Notes: generated by a model not told the origin, from the letters alone. 15,276 nucleotides of DNA from DATIXD01 sp035518875 (GCA_035518875.1 DATIXD010000306.1:1-15276), one strand, 5' to 3'; counted from the stretch's first letter, positions 1-7,599 are shown. Numbers and translations: made by a program.

Positions 1-20
1 AGGGCGATCAAGGCGTGGAA

Positions 21-1961
21 TCATTTGTCGGGCATGAAACCCAGGGAAACCAGCCTTGGCGTCCAGATAGCCGCGCTTTCGGCCTCCGTCCGCGGGTCGC
101 GGATTTCAACAGGCCTGCCCATGCACAGCCGTTGAAAAACACCTGCCGCAGCGATGCCGTTGAGCACGAAGGAGACGGCAATCAGCGCGACGATCCAGGC
201 GTAGTGGCCGCTGACGTGATAGAGCAACAAGTCCTGACCGATGAATGCGGGCGTGATGGGGAAGCTGACAAGCCCCAGGAAGCTTAAAAACAAGAGCAAG
301 GAGAGTCTTGGTTTCCGTTCCGTCATGGCGCGATATAAATAGGGCGCCTTGGTGAAATTCTCGCCCCTCAGCAGCAGGGCCAGCACTGCGATGCCCAGTC
401 CCCAGGCTGGTGCGATCCCCGCCAGGAACAGCTCCACGCCGCTTTCTGCTGCTTCGCTGCCCAGCCATGCCACGCCTCCAGCAAGCAAACCACTCAGGCC
501 AATGCCGTTCCAGACCTTGAAAGCGCTGTGCTTCTGAGCGAAGGCGCTGAGCGAAGCGATGAGCATGCCCAAAGCCGCAGGGATAGCCAGGTGTTCCCTC
601 TCCAACAGGCCGCTCTCGACGCCGAGCCAGCCCGTCCCAATCACCCCAAGCGCGACGAGCAGTTTTCGCCAAGGGGATATCGCGTTGACCGCCGCCCCGG
701 CTTTCCTCAATGGATCCCACAGCGCCGCGCGAACGCTGGTTTCGAGGTTGAATTCCTGCAAAGCTAACACTTGCAGCGTGTTTTCCAAAACCTCTGGCAA
801 CGTCTCGCGGATCATGAGCGGCAGCGACCTTGCAATTGAGCTCCCCCTGATATCGAAGCCCGTGTCGGCCGCTCCCTCGACGCGCAAGAGATGTGCGACG
901 ATGGATGGCGACACCAGAAGTTGATAACAGCGAAGGAACGCATTCCCAAGGAAATGCAAGAGCACCAGCATCTCCAGCCCGAAAGCCAGTTCCATGAACA
1001 TGAATCCGACTTGCGTAATGGAAGCGTACGCGATCTGGCCCTTGATATTGGATTGTGCCTTTTCCGAGACACTGCCCACGATCACGGTCAGGCAGCCGAT
1101 GAAAAATACCAAGAGACGGGACAGGAACTCGAATCCCCAGATCGGCTTGGTCCGCATCAGCAAGAACACGCCCAGGTGGACAGACAGCGCGCCGTAGAAG
1201 ATCGCGCTGGACGGCGTCGGCCCCTCCATGGCGCGCGGCAGCCAGAAGCAGAAGGGGAACTGCGCCGACTTGCCGCAGGCAGCGATCAGGATGAACAGCG
1301 ACAGCGCGAACATTGCCAGTTCGCCCCCTGGCGGCAGCGCGCCGGCGCCGAGCACCTTGGCAAACTCGCTGAAATGATTGCTGCCGTGCAACATCAGATC
1401 GCTGAGCAATGCGCCAAGCAACAAGCCGATATCGCAGAAACGATAGATGCTGTAGGCACGCAAGGCATTGCGCACGGGTTGTACGCGGTGCCGGTAGAAG
1501 GCGATCAGGAGAAACGAGGCGATGCCCACAATTTCCCATCCGGCGAATAGCATGTCGAGCGAGCCTGAGAGGATCACCATATTGAGGCCGAAAACGAAGG
1601 CGAATATCGTGAGGAAGAAACGCTTATACCCGGCCTCGCGATGCAGATAATATCGGCAATAGCGCACGATGACCGAAAATATGATCCCGGTGCAGAAAAG
1701 ATAGGCCGCTCCGACCTTATCGAGGTAAAACAAAATGTGGAAGTGGTAATCGGCCTGCTGATAAAGGGTGACCCATAGATATTCGTGGCTGGGAAACCCG
1801 GTGAGCGCCCACACCGCTAAAAGCCCGATGATGCAGACCCCCATGGCATGAGATGTCCAGAAACTGATCGCTGCAACCTTTTTTTCGGTGCCGCCGAAAA
1901 AAAGAATGAGCAGCAAGCCCAAGAGCGGCAAGAATTGGCAAGCCAGAAGTAAACCGTTCAT
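21..1961 (-). CDS. dabB: DabB-like membrane subunit of the inorganic-carbon accumulation (DAB) complex
   Basis: A 646-residue polytopic membrane protein of the NuoL/ND5/MrpA antiporter-like family. It is the predicted ion-conducting partner of DabA, driving vectorial CO2 hydration in the inner membrane. Visible signatures are the WEIVG segment with Glu143, the GKSAQFPF segment with Lys231, and the adjacent AMEGPTPSSAIFYGALSVH stretch. Glu143 and Lys231 correspond to the TM5 glutamate and TM7 lysine needed for proton coupling in this family. The C-terminal third (about residues 400-646) continues with further hydrophobic segments, so the protein looks longer than compact DabB proteins. The frame stays open upstream to 2141, but ATG 1961 is preferred: it forms an ATGA overlap with dabA, has AAGGAG just upstream, and starts directly with a hydrophobic helix. 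Family assignment is strong. The name dabB rests on the adjacent dabA, since older annotations call such proteins NADH dehydrogenase subunit 5. Confidence 0.92.
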   Translation of the reverse strand: MNGLLLACQFLPLLGLLLILFFGGTEKKVAAISFWTSHAMGVCIIGLLAVWALTGFPSHEYLWVTLYQQADYHFHILFYLDKVGAAYLFCTGIIFSVIVRYCRYYLHREAGYKRFFLTIFAFVFGLNMVILSGSLDMLFAGWEIVGIASFLLIAFYRHRVQPVRNALRAYSIYRFCDIGLLLGALLSDLMLHGSNHFSEFAKVLGAGALPPGGELAMFALSLFILIAACGKSAQFPFCFWLPRAMEGPTPSSAIFYGALSVHLGVFLLMRTKPIWGFEFLSRLLVFFIGCLTVIVGSVSEKAQSNIKGQIAYASITQVGFMFMELAFGLEMLVLLHFLGNAFLRCYQLLVSPSIVAHLLRVEGAADTGFDIRGSSIARSLPLMIRETLPEVLENTLQVLALQEFNLETSVRAALWDPLRKAGAAVNAISPWRKLLVALGVIGTGWLGVESGLLEREHLAIPAALGMLIASLSAFAQKHSAFKVWNGIGLSGLLAGGVAWLGSEAAESGVELFLAGIAPAWGLGIAVLALLLRGENFTKAPYLYRAMTERKPRLSLLLFLSFLGLVSFPITPAFIGQDLLLYHVSGHYAWIVALIAVSFVLNGIAAAGVFQRLCMGRPVEIRDPRTEAESAAIWTPRLVSLGFMPDK

Positions 1962-4567
1962 ACATGCTCCTTCGTGAGTAAGTGAACTGGGATCGTCTCG
2001 GTTTTTCCGAAGAAAATTTGCTGCGAATGGGTTGCCGAAGGTACTTCGCCGGTTTTCGGAAGTTCCAGGGTCTCCCAGCCATCCTTTGTAAACAACTGGG
2101 TTTCGCCAGTGACGGGATGGCAGGAAACCAGTCTGACCCACTGGTTATCCAGCCATTCCTTGAGGTCGCCCAAGCGCTGGTAAGCGCTATCGACGATCTC
2201 GCTGGTTTGTTCGATGACGATCAGCAATCTCGCGGGTTCATGCACCTCGATCATTTGGGAAGGCAAGCCGGTGCGCAGGTCCCCATCCACGCCATTGGCT
2301 ACGCCCAGCAAACCAATCACGTTATGCGGAAGTTTGGTCCCGGCGCCGTAAACCGAGTTATCGATTCGGGAGAATAGGTATTCGAGGTTGATGCCGCCGC
2401 ACACGGGGATAATCGCGTTAAGGATTTTGAGGAGAATTGTGCCTTCCGGATCGGATGCCGGATCATAGGAGTGCAGGAAGGCACGACGATCCAGAAACAG
2501 CGGATGGGTCAGGGTTCTCCGTCCAACCACGCAATAGAGGTTGTTCGAATGATTCAACTCGGGCCTGGGCTCGAAGATCGAGGACGAACGCGACTGTACA
2601 TGCCGATGCGACGCATCGGGACTGTCGGCGTTCGGGCCGAGTTCGAACCATCGGCAACGCTCGTGGGCGTTTCTGCGCAGCGCTTCGCGCATGGCGTTCT
2701 GGAAGGCGTCCAGCCCCTCGGGGGGCTCTTGCTCCCACAGATGACGGTCGAAGTAGACAACTTCGTCGCGGCTGGTGTTGTGCAGGGCTGCCACGAAACG
2801 GGTCCGCTGCGGAATATCGATGCCGCGCTTCCGCAATAAGCCCCGCACCGTCGGGTCGTTGGCCATCCCGGCGAAGGCGCGGGCATTGGGTGCCCCCGGC
2901 TTTCCGGCGCAAGCCCCGCAGTCGTAAGCGGCGAAATGCGGGTTGTTCACACTGCTGGAGCCGTGGGCGACCACAACCACCAAGGGGGCAAAACGGTCGG
3001 TGAGCCCGATGTTGCGCAACAAGCCTTCCAGCCTATCGGCCATTTCCGCGTGCGAAAATCCAAGCAAACGACCGTCTTCCGTGGACTCATCGCTTTCGCG
3101 CAGAAGATGGAGGTTGGTATGCGCATCGACCTCGCCCAACTGCCGAATATTGAGAAGTTTCGAGCCGGGGCGGAAGACATCCCAAGCCAGGCGTGCGGCG
3201 TAGCCCAGCCCCAAGGTTTGGGTGAAAATCCAGCCGCGCAGCAGCGAATTTGGCTTGAAATGCAGTCTGGAAAAGTCAGCCTTGGCAGGGTTTTTTTCCG
3301 CATTCTGGGGGTTTAGGGGCGACTCGACGACCAGATGCTTCGGCGTGATGACCACGGGGCATTGCGCGACCGCGTAGGCGTCGTCGATCCCTTTGTAGAG
3401 AAAGTCGATGCCAAAAAAGCCGGCAGCGCCGTAGGTGTGGATGCGCGGATTGATCTCTTCGAGATGCCGGCGCAGGGAACACTCGCGATCATCGATGCAA
3501 AACAAGGCTTGCGCCTCGGGAACTTCTTTTGCAACAGCATTGGACTCTACATGCCTGTTCGGCTCGCGGAGCGCCTGTAGCAGCTCCGCGTGCAGGGAAA
3601 ACTCCATGGCTTCGTGCCATATCTTGAGACGCAAAGGCACGACCGCTTTCGAGGTGGCATCGGCAAGCCGATCCGCTTTTTCGATCCAAGGAACATTCGC
3701 GACACTGAGGAAACCCTGCCCGCGCTTTCTGTGGAGGAAAGCGAGTTCGAGGGCGAGTTCGAGCGCGATGAATTCCATGAGGGTGATGTTGCGCTGGGCC
3801 AACAGGGCCTCCGGGGACGTTTCGATGACGCGCACCATGCCCGACCAGCCGGGGTGCGCCAACAACATTTCCAGGAGATACTGCTCGTACAGCGCTTCGG
3901 AGCCCACAATCTTGCCTAGGCAAAACATGATCGCCGTGGAGGGGCTTTCGCTGATAACGGCCCGTGCAACGGGCTCCTTGAAGGGATATAAAGGTATGAA
4001 ACTGCCTTCCACCAGCCGCCATACGCAATCCCAGAGCGATTCACCGTTTCTGGCCACGGTCCAGCGGCTAATCCCTTGATCCAGGAAATTGGCCACCAGG
4101 CGGAAAAGCACCGGCTGGACCAGGGAATTCAAATTGACCTCGATATGGGTCAGCCATTTTTCCCGTATTCCGTGACTGGCGAGCGATACCGGCGGATAGT
4201 GGACGGCATGGTCTTCCCGGAAAAGCGATTGGCGTAACGCCTCACGCTTAAGCGTATCCCGTTCCGACTGGGCGATCGCCCAATCGACGGCGAAATCCTT
4301 GATCCTGCCCGTCCGGTATCTGGCGTGATACTCCGCCAACGGAAGATAGCTATATGCGCCGAAGATTTTCGCGGCTATCGCAATACCTTCGTGAAAAGGG
4401 TGGTGTTGAACCGCGTGCAGGGTGTTGTGATGCACGAAGTCCTTGATTGGTCTTTGGGTCGGCAGCCAGTGAGCGATATTTTCTATTGCCCGTTCAAGGC
4501 TGAATCCGGAGGAAGGGGTAGTGCCGGTTTCGGTTACCGAATCATCGTCAAGGGTATGTCTATACAT
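1958..4567 (-). CDS. dabA: DabA-like (DUF2309/UPF0753) zinc-containing subunit of the DAB inorganic-carbon pump
   Basis: An 869-residue protein of the DUF2309 family, the cytoplasmic, peripherally bound, beta-carbonic-anhydrase-like subunit of the DAB complex. The N-terminal HHNTLHAVQHHPF motif (about 46-58) is family-typical. The predicted zinc site is complete: Cys357 and Asp359 in the FCIDDREC motif, His535 in VVAHGSSS, and Cys550 in YDCGACAG. The pattern (Cys-x-Asp, then His and Cys 15 apart) matches that described for Halothiobacillus DabA. Zinc should activate water for CO2 hydration, which becomes accumulative only through coupling to DabB. ATG 4567 is the first start in frame and has a weak GAAGAA upstream. 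The gene overlaps dabB by 4 nt (ATGA), implying translational coupling and a fixed subunit ratio. No LysR/CbbR regulator or RuBisCO gene is in the window. Assignment is firm; that this copy is an active pump is inferred from the intact site. Confidence 0.94.
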   Translation of the reverse strand: MYRHTLDDDSVTETGTTPSSGFSLERAIENIAHWLPTQRPIKDFVHHNTLHAVQHHPFHEGIAIAAKIFGAYSYLPLAEYHARYRTGRIKDFAVDWAIAQSERDTLKREALRQSLFREDHAVHYPPVSLASHGIREKWLTHIEVNLNSLVQPVLFRLVANFLDQGISRWTVARNGESLWDCVWRLVEGSFIPLYPFKEPVARAVISESPSTAIMFCLGKIVGSEALYEQYLLEMLLAHPGWSGMVRVIETSPEALLAQRNITLMEFIALELALELAFLHRKRGQGFLSVANVPWIEKADRLADATSKAVVPLRLKIWHEAMEFSLHAELLQALREPNRHVESNAVAKEVPEAQALFCIDDRECSLRRHLEEINPRIHTYGAAGFFGIDFLYKGIDDAYAVAQCPVVITPKHLVVESPLNPQNAEKNPAKADFSRLHFKPNSLLRGWIFTQTLGLGYAARLAWDVFRPGSKLLNIRQLGEVDAHTNLHLLRESDESTEDGRLLGFSHAEMADRLEGLLRNIGLTDRFAPLVVVVAHGSSSVNNPHFAAYDCGACAGKPGAPNARAFAGMANDPTVRGLLRKRGIDIPQRTRFVAALHNTSRDEVVYFDRHLWEQEPPEGLDAFQNAMREALRRNAHERCRWFELGPNADSPDASHRHVQSRSSSIFEPRPELNHSNNLYCVVGRRTLTHPLFLDRRAFLHSYDPASDPEGTILLKILNAIIPVCGGINLEYLFSRIDNSVYGAGTKLPHNVIGLLGVANGVDGDLRTGLPSQMIEVHEPARLLIVIEQTSEIVDSAYQRLGDLKEWLDNQWVRLVSCHPVTGETQLFTKDGWETLELPKTGEVPSATHSQQIFFGKTETIPVHLLTKEHV

Positions 4568-4669
4568 TTCTTCAAGCCAAGTCTTTCGGTGAAAACGATT
4601 GGTGCGGTTAATTTCTGGAAGATGAGATCAAGGTCACATTTCCGTTCATTCGATGATGGAACCGCCGCC

Positions 4670-4685
4670 AGTTCGTATCCGAACT
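4670..4685. promoter_or_regulatory. Candidate operator dyad upstream of dabA (AGTTCG-TATC-CGAACT)
   Basis: A perfect 6-4-6 inverted repeat centred about 110 bases upstream of the dabA start. Position and symmetry suit a dimeric regulator. The pattern is seen; its use is inferred and no regulator gene is linked. Confidence 0.35.
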
Positions 4686-4724
4686 AATGATCGGGAAGGA
4701 TCGCTGATTGCCGTGTGCTCATCG

Positions 4725-4740
4725 GGAATTATCAAATTCC
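4725..4740. promoter_or_regulatory. Second candidate dyad upstream of dabA (GGAATT-ATCA-AATTCC)
   Basis: A perfect 6-4-6 inverted repeat, 55 bases further from dabA than the 4670 dyad. Same geometry but a different sequence, so the two are not obviously sites for one protein. An operator or small hairpin role is inferred. Confidence 0.3.
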
Positions 4741-4835
4741 TGGCCTGTGGGTGATGATGAGTCATTAAATACTTGCTTGGCAGTGGCGTGATAGCGATCA
4801 AGCACGGCTCATGCCATGTCATGATTTTAATTTTG

Positions 4836-4861
4836 TAATGTAAAATCAAGGTGTTACATTA
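4836..4861. promoter_or_regulatory. Candidate operator: perfect 8-base inverted repeat TAATGTAA / TTACATTA
   Basis: TAATGTAA at 4836-4843 and TTACATTA at 4854-4861 are exact reverse complements separated by a 10-base spacer, so the half-sites lie 18 bases apart centre to centre. It sits in the most AT-rich part of the region. The AT-rich arms make a stable RNA hairpin unlikely, so a DNA-binding site is more plausible. It lies 269 bases from dabA and about 360 from the 5221 ORF, so its target is uncertain. Confidence 0.4.
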
Positions 4862-5060
4862 TTTCGGCCAAATGCCGAGATTTGGAAATGGGCAATATGA
4901 ACCAGCGATGGGAGGTTTGGTGGACGAAATTAACCATGGCGACAGGAAGAGCGGCGAAGCCTAGCTCTTCTATGGCATTGGTCTTATATATCGCAGGGGT
5001 AATCTGACCTTTTGCTTATTGGACAGACCTTGCCCAACACGGCGTTGCATTGTTACGTGC

Positions 5061-5076
5061 CGGCAATAATTTGCCG
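5061..5076. promoter_or_regulatory. Third 6-4-6 dyad (CGGCAA-TAAT-TTGCCG)
   Basis: A perfect GC-containing inverted repeat in the middle of the divergent region. It could be an operator or a small hairpin. No U-run follows on either strand, so it is not a standard terminator. Confidence 0.25.
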
Positions 5077-5220
5077 CACTGCTTGCCGCCTAAAAGGGGT
5101 ATTCGTTGTAGGAACTGTCCAACTCCGGGAGCAAGGAAAGCCGTTTTTCCGGGCATTCACGAGAAGTCATCGATTTATCCGCTAGCCACGCATTGTGGCG
5201 CACTAATTGCTTAAGCGCGT

Positions 5221-5352
5221 ATGGGCGCATCCGATACCAGCAATCTTACGAACGAAGATCAAATTCACAAGCTGGCAGCCGATTATGTTTGCGTGGTAAT
5301 AGGGCGTCGAAATAAATCTTTCTTTCAACTTCCAAGAGATACGCGGCCATGA
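5221..5352 (+). CDS. Possible 43-residue small protein coupled to the downstream gene
   Basis: ATG at 5221 opens 43 codons ending in TGA at 5350-5352, overlapping the start of the next gene by ATGA. The predicted peptide is soluble-looking (MGASDTSNLTNEDQ... ending FFQLPRDTRP), has no hydrophobic helix, and I recognise no family. A stop lies two codons before the ATG and no clear Shine-Dalgarno precedes it. For: the exact ATGA junction, and the weak, distant ribosome site of the downstream gene. Against: short length and no known homologue. It could be a leader peptide or a chance frame. Confidence 0.25.
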   Translation: MGASDTSNLTNEDQIHKLAADYVCVVIGRRNKSFFQLPRDTRP

Positions 5353-6044
5353 GCATTTCATCTTTAAGTGGATTTTCTAGCAACTCGTGGGGTCAAGTTA
5401 GCGTCGGCGGCCCCGTCAACCCTAATACACAGATCGGCGGTATAGGTCATGACCATGATGGCGACAATGACGGCAGTGGTGGCGTAAGACGCTCCGGTCA
5501 TCATCATGGCGGTGGTGCTTTTATGCAGAGCGTGATGCAGGCGCTTAACAGCATGGGTATAACGCCGAACACGTCGGCACAGGGCGGTCAAGTAGGAGGG
5601 ACCGATAGGGACGGTGATAATGATGGGACCGGCGCTGCTCTGGAAAGCCAGAACCCTCGCCAAGCAATGCATGCGTTTATGCATGATCTTTTTCAGGCGA
5701 TGCGGCAAACCGGACAGGCTAGTTCAAACGGGAGTGGGACAACCGGCACTACTGCAACGTCTGAGTATTCCGGCATGGAATCCGGCCTGCAAAACCTGAT
5801 TTCAGAGTTAAGCTCAAGTTCAGATAGCAGCGCGGGTTCAGGAAGCTCTGTGCTGTCCACGCTCCAAAATGACTTTCAGAATTTGATGGCATCTTTTGGA
5901 GGAGGGTCCAGCGCCGGCACGACTACGGGCAACAACACTGGCAACCCGAGCTTGCTCACTTTCTTGCAGAATCTTGATACGAATCTGCAACATAACGCTC
6001 CCGTTTCCCAGCTGCCATCCGTAGGGATTCAAGCAACCGCCTGA
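5349..6044 (+). CDS. Low-complexity Ser/Gly-rich protein with two DxDGDNDG acidic-loop modules
   Basis: A 231-residue protein with no classical signal peptide, starting MSISSLSGFSS. Two acidic loops, DHDGDNDG (35-42) and DRDGDNDG (86-93), resemble Ca2+-binding loops of the EF-hand or thrombospondin type 3 kind. Each is followed at nearly the same distance by an amphipathic helix (FMQSVMQALNSMG from 58; AFMHDLFQAMRQTG from 109), so the N-terminal half looks like a duplicated unit of about 51 residues. Three more short helices (about 147-155, 170-182, 202-214) are separated by Ser/Gly/Thr linkers. His-rich patches flank the first loop (HHHGGG at 51-56). I recognise the general look of a proteobacterial hypothetical family but know no function. 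Metal binding and surface or secreted location are inferences. The start is set by the ATGA overlap at 5349; AAGAGA upstream is a poor, distant ribosome site. Confidence 0.75.
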   Translation: MSISSLSGFSSNSWGQVSVGGPVNPNTQIGGIGHDHDGDNDGSGGVRRSGHHHGGGAFMQSVMQALNSMGITPNTSAQGGQVGGTDRDGDNDGTGAALESQNPRQAMHAFMHDLFQAMRQTGQASSNGSGTTGTTATSEYSGMESGLQNLISELSSSSDSSAGSGSSVLSTLQNDFQNLMASFGGGSSAGTTTGNNTGNPSLLTFLQNLDTNLQHNAPVSQLPSVGIQATA

Positions 6045-6172
6045 AAGCCTGAGGTTTGTTAATCAATGTGGCGTCCTTAGATAGTGAACGACTTGTCGTG
6101 CGAGGCGGCTACACCGATCACCATCCAGATCAATTCCGAACCGAAGGTTCAACTCGCCTGCACTCAAACAGC

Positions 6173-6199
6173 AAAAGCGCAGAAACTCACTGCGCTTTT
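6173..6199. terminator. Bidirectional Rho-independent terminator
   Basis: AAAAGCGCAG (6173-6182) and CTGCGCTTTT (6190-6199) form a perfect 10-bp stem with a 7-base loop, giving a T-run on the plus strand and, by symmetry, on the minus strand. It lies 129 bases past the stop of the 5349 gene and about 320 bases past the end of the minus-strand lipoprotein gene, so it can insulate the two convergent units. Confidence 0.85.
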
Positions 6200-6517
6200 A
6201 TCTGCCCACCTGCAAGGCTGGAAACGGCGCGATTTCGCGAACCTTCCCTTGGGTAATTCGGCCCGAAAATCGAAACGGCCAAGTCGTCGCCAATAGATTG
6301 ATGTGTGAATAAGTCTTAGCAGTCAATTCAAGGGCATAATAATCGACCTGAGACCTGTGGCTCGGTCCGTTTCGTGTGGCAGCCTGGCGGTTTCATATGG
6401 GCCTCGCTTCGCGCGATTGAATCGGCGTAGGCTGAACCAGTCTGACCGGTTTGCTCATGGAATTGCCTTAAAGCCTACTTTCTGTCATGGGCGGGTTCAT
6501 AAGAACCGTCGGCATTC
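6200..6517. other. Intergenic region without a recognisable gene
   Basis: About 320 bases between the terminator and the end of the minus-strand lipoprotein gene. Frames reaching in from both sides (such as a plus frame 6084-6296) lack family resemblance or ribosome sites. The only structure seen is a small hairpin GGTTC-ATAA-GAACC at about 6493-6506 just past the lipoprotein stop, without a U-run. Confidence 0.5.
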
Positions 6518-7039
6518 TCACCTTGCGGATGGCGGGGGTGGTGGCGCCCCTGGCGGCGGAGGCGGGGGTATATGCATGGACGACGCATTCCCTTCCGGGG
6601 AATATCCATCGGTGATTTGGCCAGACACCGGAACTCGATTACCCTTGGCATACATGCATTGAATGTAACCAATGTCGTAACGCTGTTGCGCAATGTAACC
6701 GGAACTGCTAGCCGTGCCGGTTCCGACCAGGCCGCCCGCCAAGAACCCGGTACCCGCACCAACCGCAGCACCCTGACCGCCTCCGATGGCGGCACCCGCC
6801 GCTGCGCCCAGTGCCGTGCCGATAACGGCACTCCCCACACCGCTAGCGGCAGAGGCTTGATTTGGGGTCACCCCGCCGACTTGCTCATTCGCAAACTGTC
6901 TGCACACGGCGTCATCGCCGCGAAATTGATCGAAGCTTTTGCCGGAGCCAGGTAATACCAGCATGCTAGGGCCGGACGGCATGCTGACGCATGCAGCTAA
7001 AAAGGGCAGGAGGGGCGAAAGTATGAGCAGCCTTAGCAC
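6518..7039 (-). CDS. Glycine-zipper outer-membrane lipoprotein
   Basis: A 173-residue lipoprotein. A short hydrophobic signal ends in the lipobox LAAC with the acylated Cys at residue 17. Position +2 is Val, not Asp, so sorting to the outer membrane is expected. A conserved-looking block (FDQFRGDDAVCRQFANEQ, about 36-53) precedes a Gly/Ala zipper region (about 67-107) of the kind that inserts in or packs on membranes. After that come YDIGYIQCMYAKGNRVP (about 121-137) and a proline-rich tail with two runs of prolines. The family is a common proteobacterial glycine-zipper lipoprotein of unknown precise role. The start is GTG at 7039; GAGG lies 11 bases upstream, and the nearby ATG at 7049 is out of frame. 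It follows the 7056 gene by 16 bases, so the two are very likely cotranscribed. Confidence 0.85.
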   Translation of the reverse strand: MLRLLILSPLLPFLAACVSMPSGPSMLVLPGSGKSFDQFRGDDAVCRQFANEQVGGVTPNQASAASGVGSAVIGTALGAAAGAAIGGGQGAAVGAGTGFLAGGLVGTGTASSSGYIAQQRYDIGYIQCMYAKGNRVPVSGQITDGYSPEGNASSMHIPPPPPPGAPPPPPSAR

Positions 7040-7055
7040 TGCCGGTCATCCTCGC

Positions 7056-7493
7056 TTAGCGTGAGGGAGGGGGTTGTGGCGGAACCGGTTGCCAGCCGCC
7101 GGGACATTCCTGGATGTAAGGATAATAACCCTGGGGGTTGCTACAGTAATACCAGAAATTGCCCTGTCCTTGCGGGGCCGGCTGTCCGCCGCCTTGTTGG
7201 ATATAGACCGGGGGTGATGATGGTGCCGTAACAACAGCGGGCGGATACGCGTAATACGGATAATAGGGATAGGGGTAATAAGGCCAACCAAAGCCTGGAC
7301 CGAAATAAAACCCGACTCCCGGTCTGCCATAGAAGCCACCATAGCCGTAGAAATGACCCCCGTAGTGACCACCATAATGGCCTCCTCCGTAATATCCGCC
7401 TCCACCATGTCCGCCCCCATGAGCCCATGCCGCTGCGTTCGTGAACGATGCGAGCAGCACGCAAGTCAGGCATAGCGATTTATTCCGTTTCAT
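7056..7493 (-). CDS. Secreted Gly/Tyr/His-rich protein with C-terminal WYYC...YYPYIQxCPGGW motif
   Basis: A 145-residue exported protein. The signal peptide covers about residues 1-24 (cleavage after AAAWA). The mature N-terminus is a low-complexity Gly-His-Tyr region (25-60) followed by a Tyr/Pro-rich region (66-100). The C-terminus carries a compact motif seen in many proteobacterial envelope proteins: FWYYC (113-117), GYYPYIQ (122-128), then CPGGWQPVP (130-138). The two cysteines at 117 and 130 may form a disulfide. Function is unknown; periplasmic or surface location is inferred. ATG 7493 is chosen over the longer frame start at 7547 because GGGGAG lies at good spacing and the signal peptide begins there (MKRNK). 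The gene sits just upstream of the glycine-zipper lipoprotein, a pairing I have seen in other proteobacteria. Confidence 0.82.
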   Translation of the reverse strand: MKRNKSLCLTCVLLASFTNAAAWAHGGGHGGGGYYGGGHYGGHYGGHFYGYGGFYGRPGVGFYFGPGFGWPYYPYPYYPYYAYPPAVVTAPSSPPVYIQQGGGQPAPQGQGNFWYYCSNPQGYYPYIQECPGGWQPVPPQPPPSR

Positions 7494-7599
7494 GACCAAC
7501 TCCCCTTGCATTGCAGGGATCTTTAGACATCCGAATGAGACCACCACCGCCGCGCCGGGGCTTGTTCCAAATCACTCGGCGCGTGCTGTCCCTGCTGTG

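Larger units (their letters stand above)
4568..5220. other. Long divergent intergenic region upstream of dabA
   Basis: About 650 bases with no convincing gene, lying between the starts of dabA (minus) and the plus-strand pair beginning at 5221. It should hold the dabA promoter. I cannot point to a clean -35/-10 pair. It contains short perfect inverted repeats at 4670-4685, 4725-4740, 4836-4861, 5061-5076 and 5185-5199, and a widely spaced 8-base inverted pair (5019-5026 with 5115-5122). The AT-rich stretch around 4820-4865 is unlike the flanking genes. A 67-codon minus frame (4646-4849) and a 36-codon plus frame from 4897 exist but have no supporting features. Confidence 0.6.

Noticed and set aside
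106..1539. Long antisense-shifted frame inside dabB (477 codons)
   Set aside because: Arg/Ala-rich shadow frame typical of GC-rich coding DNA; the dabB frame has clear homology.
1962..2141. N-terminal extension of DabB to 2141
   Set aside because: It overlaps dabA by about 180 bases, is not membrane-like, and ATG 1961 has a ribosome site and ATGA overlap.
4646..4849. 67-codon minus-strand frame upstream of dabA
   Set aside because: No ribosome site, no recognised family, and it runs across two dyads.
4897..5007. 36-codon plus-strand frame starting MNQRWEVWW
   Set aside because: It has no clear ribosome site, no family resemblance and no adjacent gene to couple with.
7321..7450. Repetitive GGN-rich stretch considered as a tandem repeat or CRISPR-like array
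   Set aside because: It is the coding sequence for the Gly/Tyr/His-rich region; units are irregular and there are no spacers.
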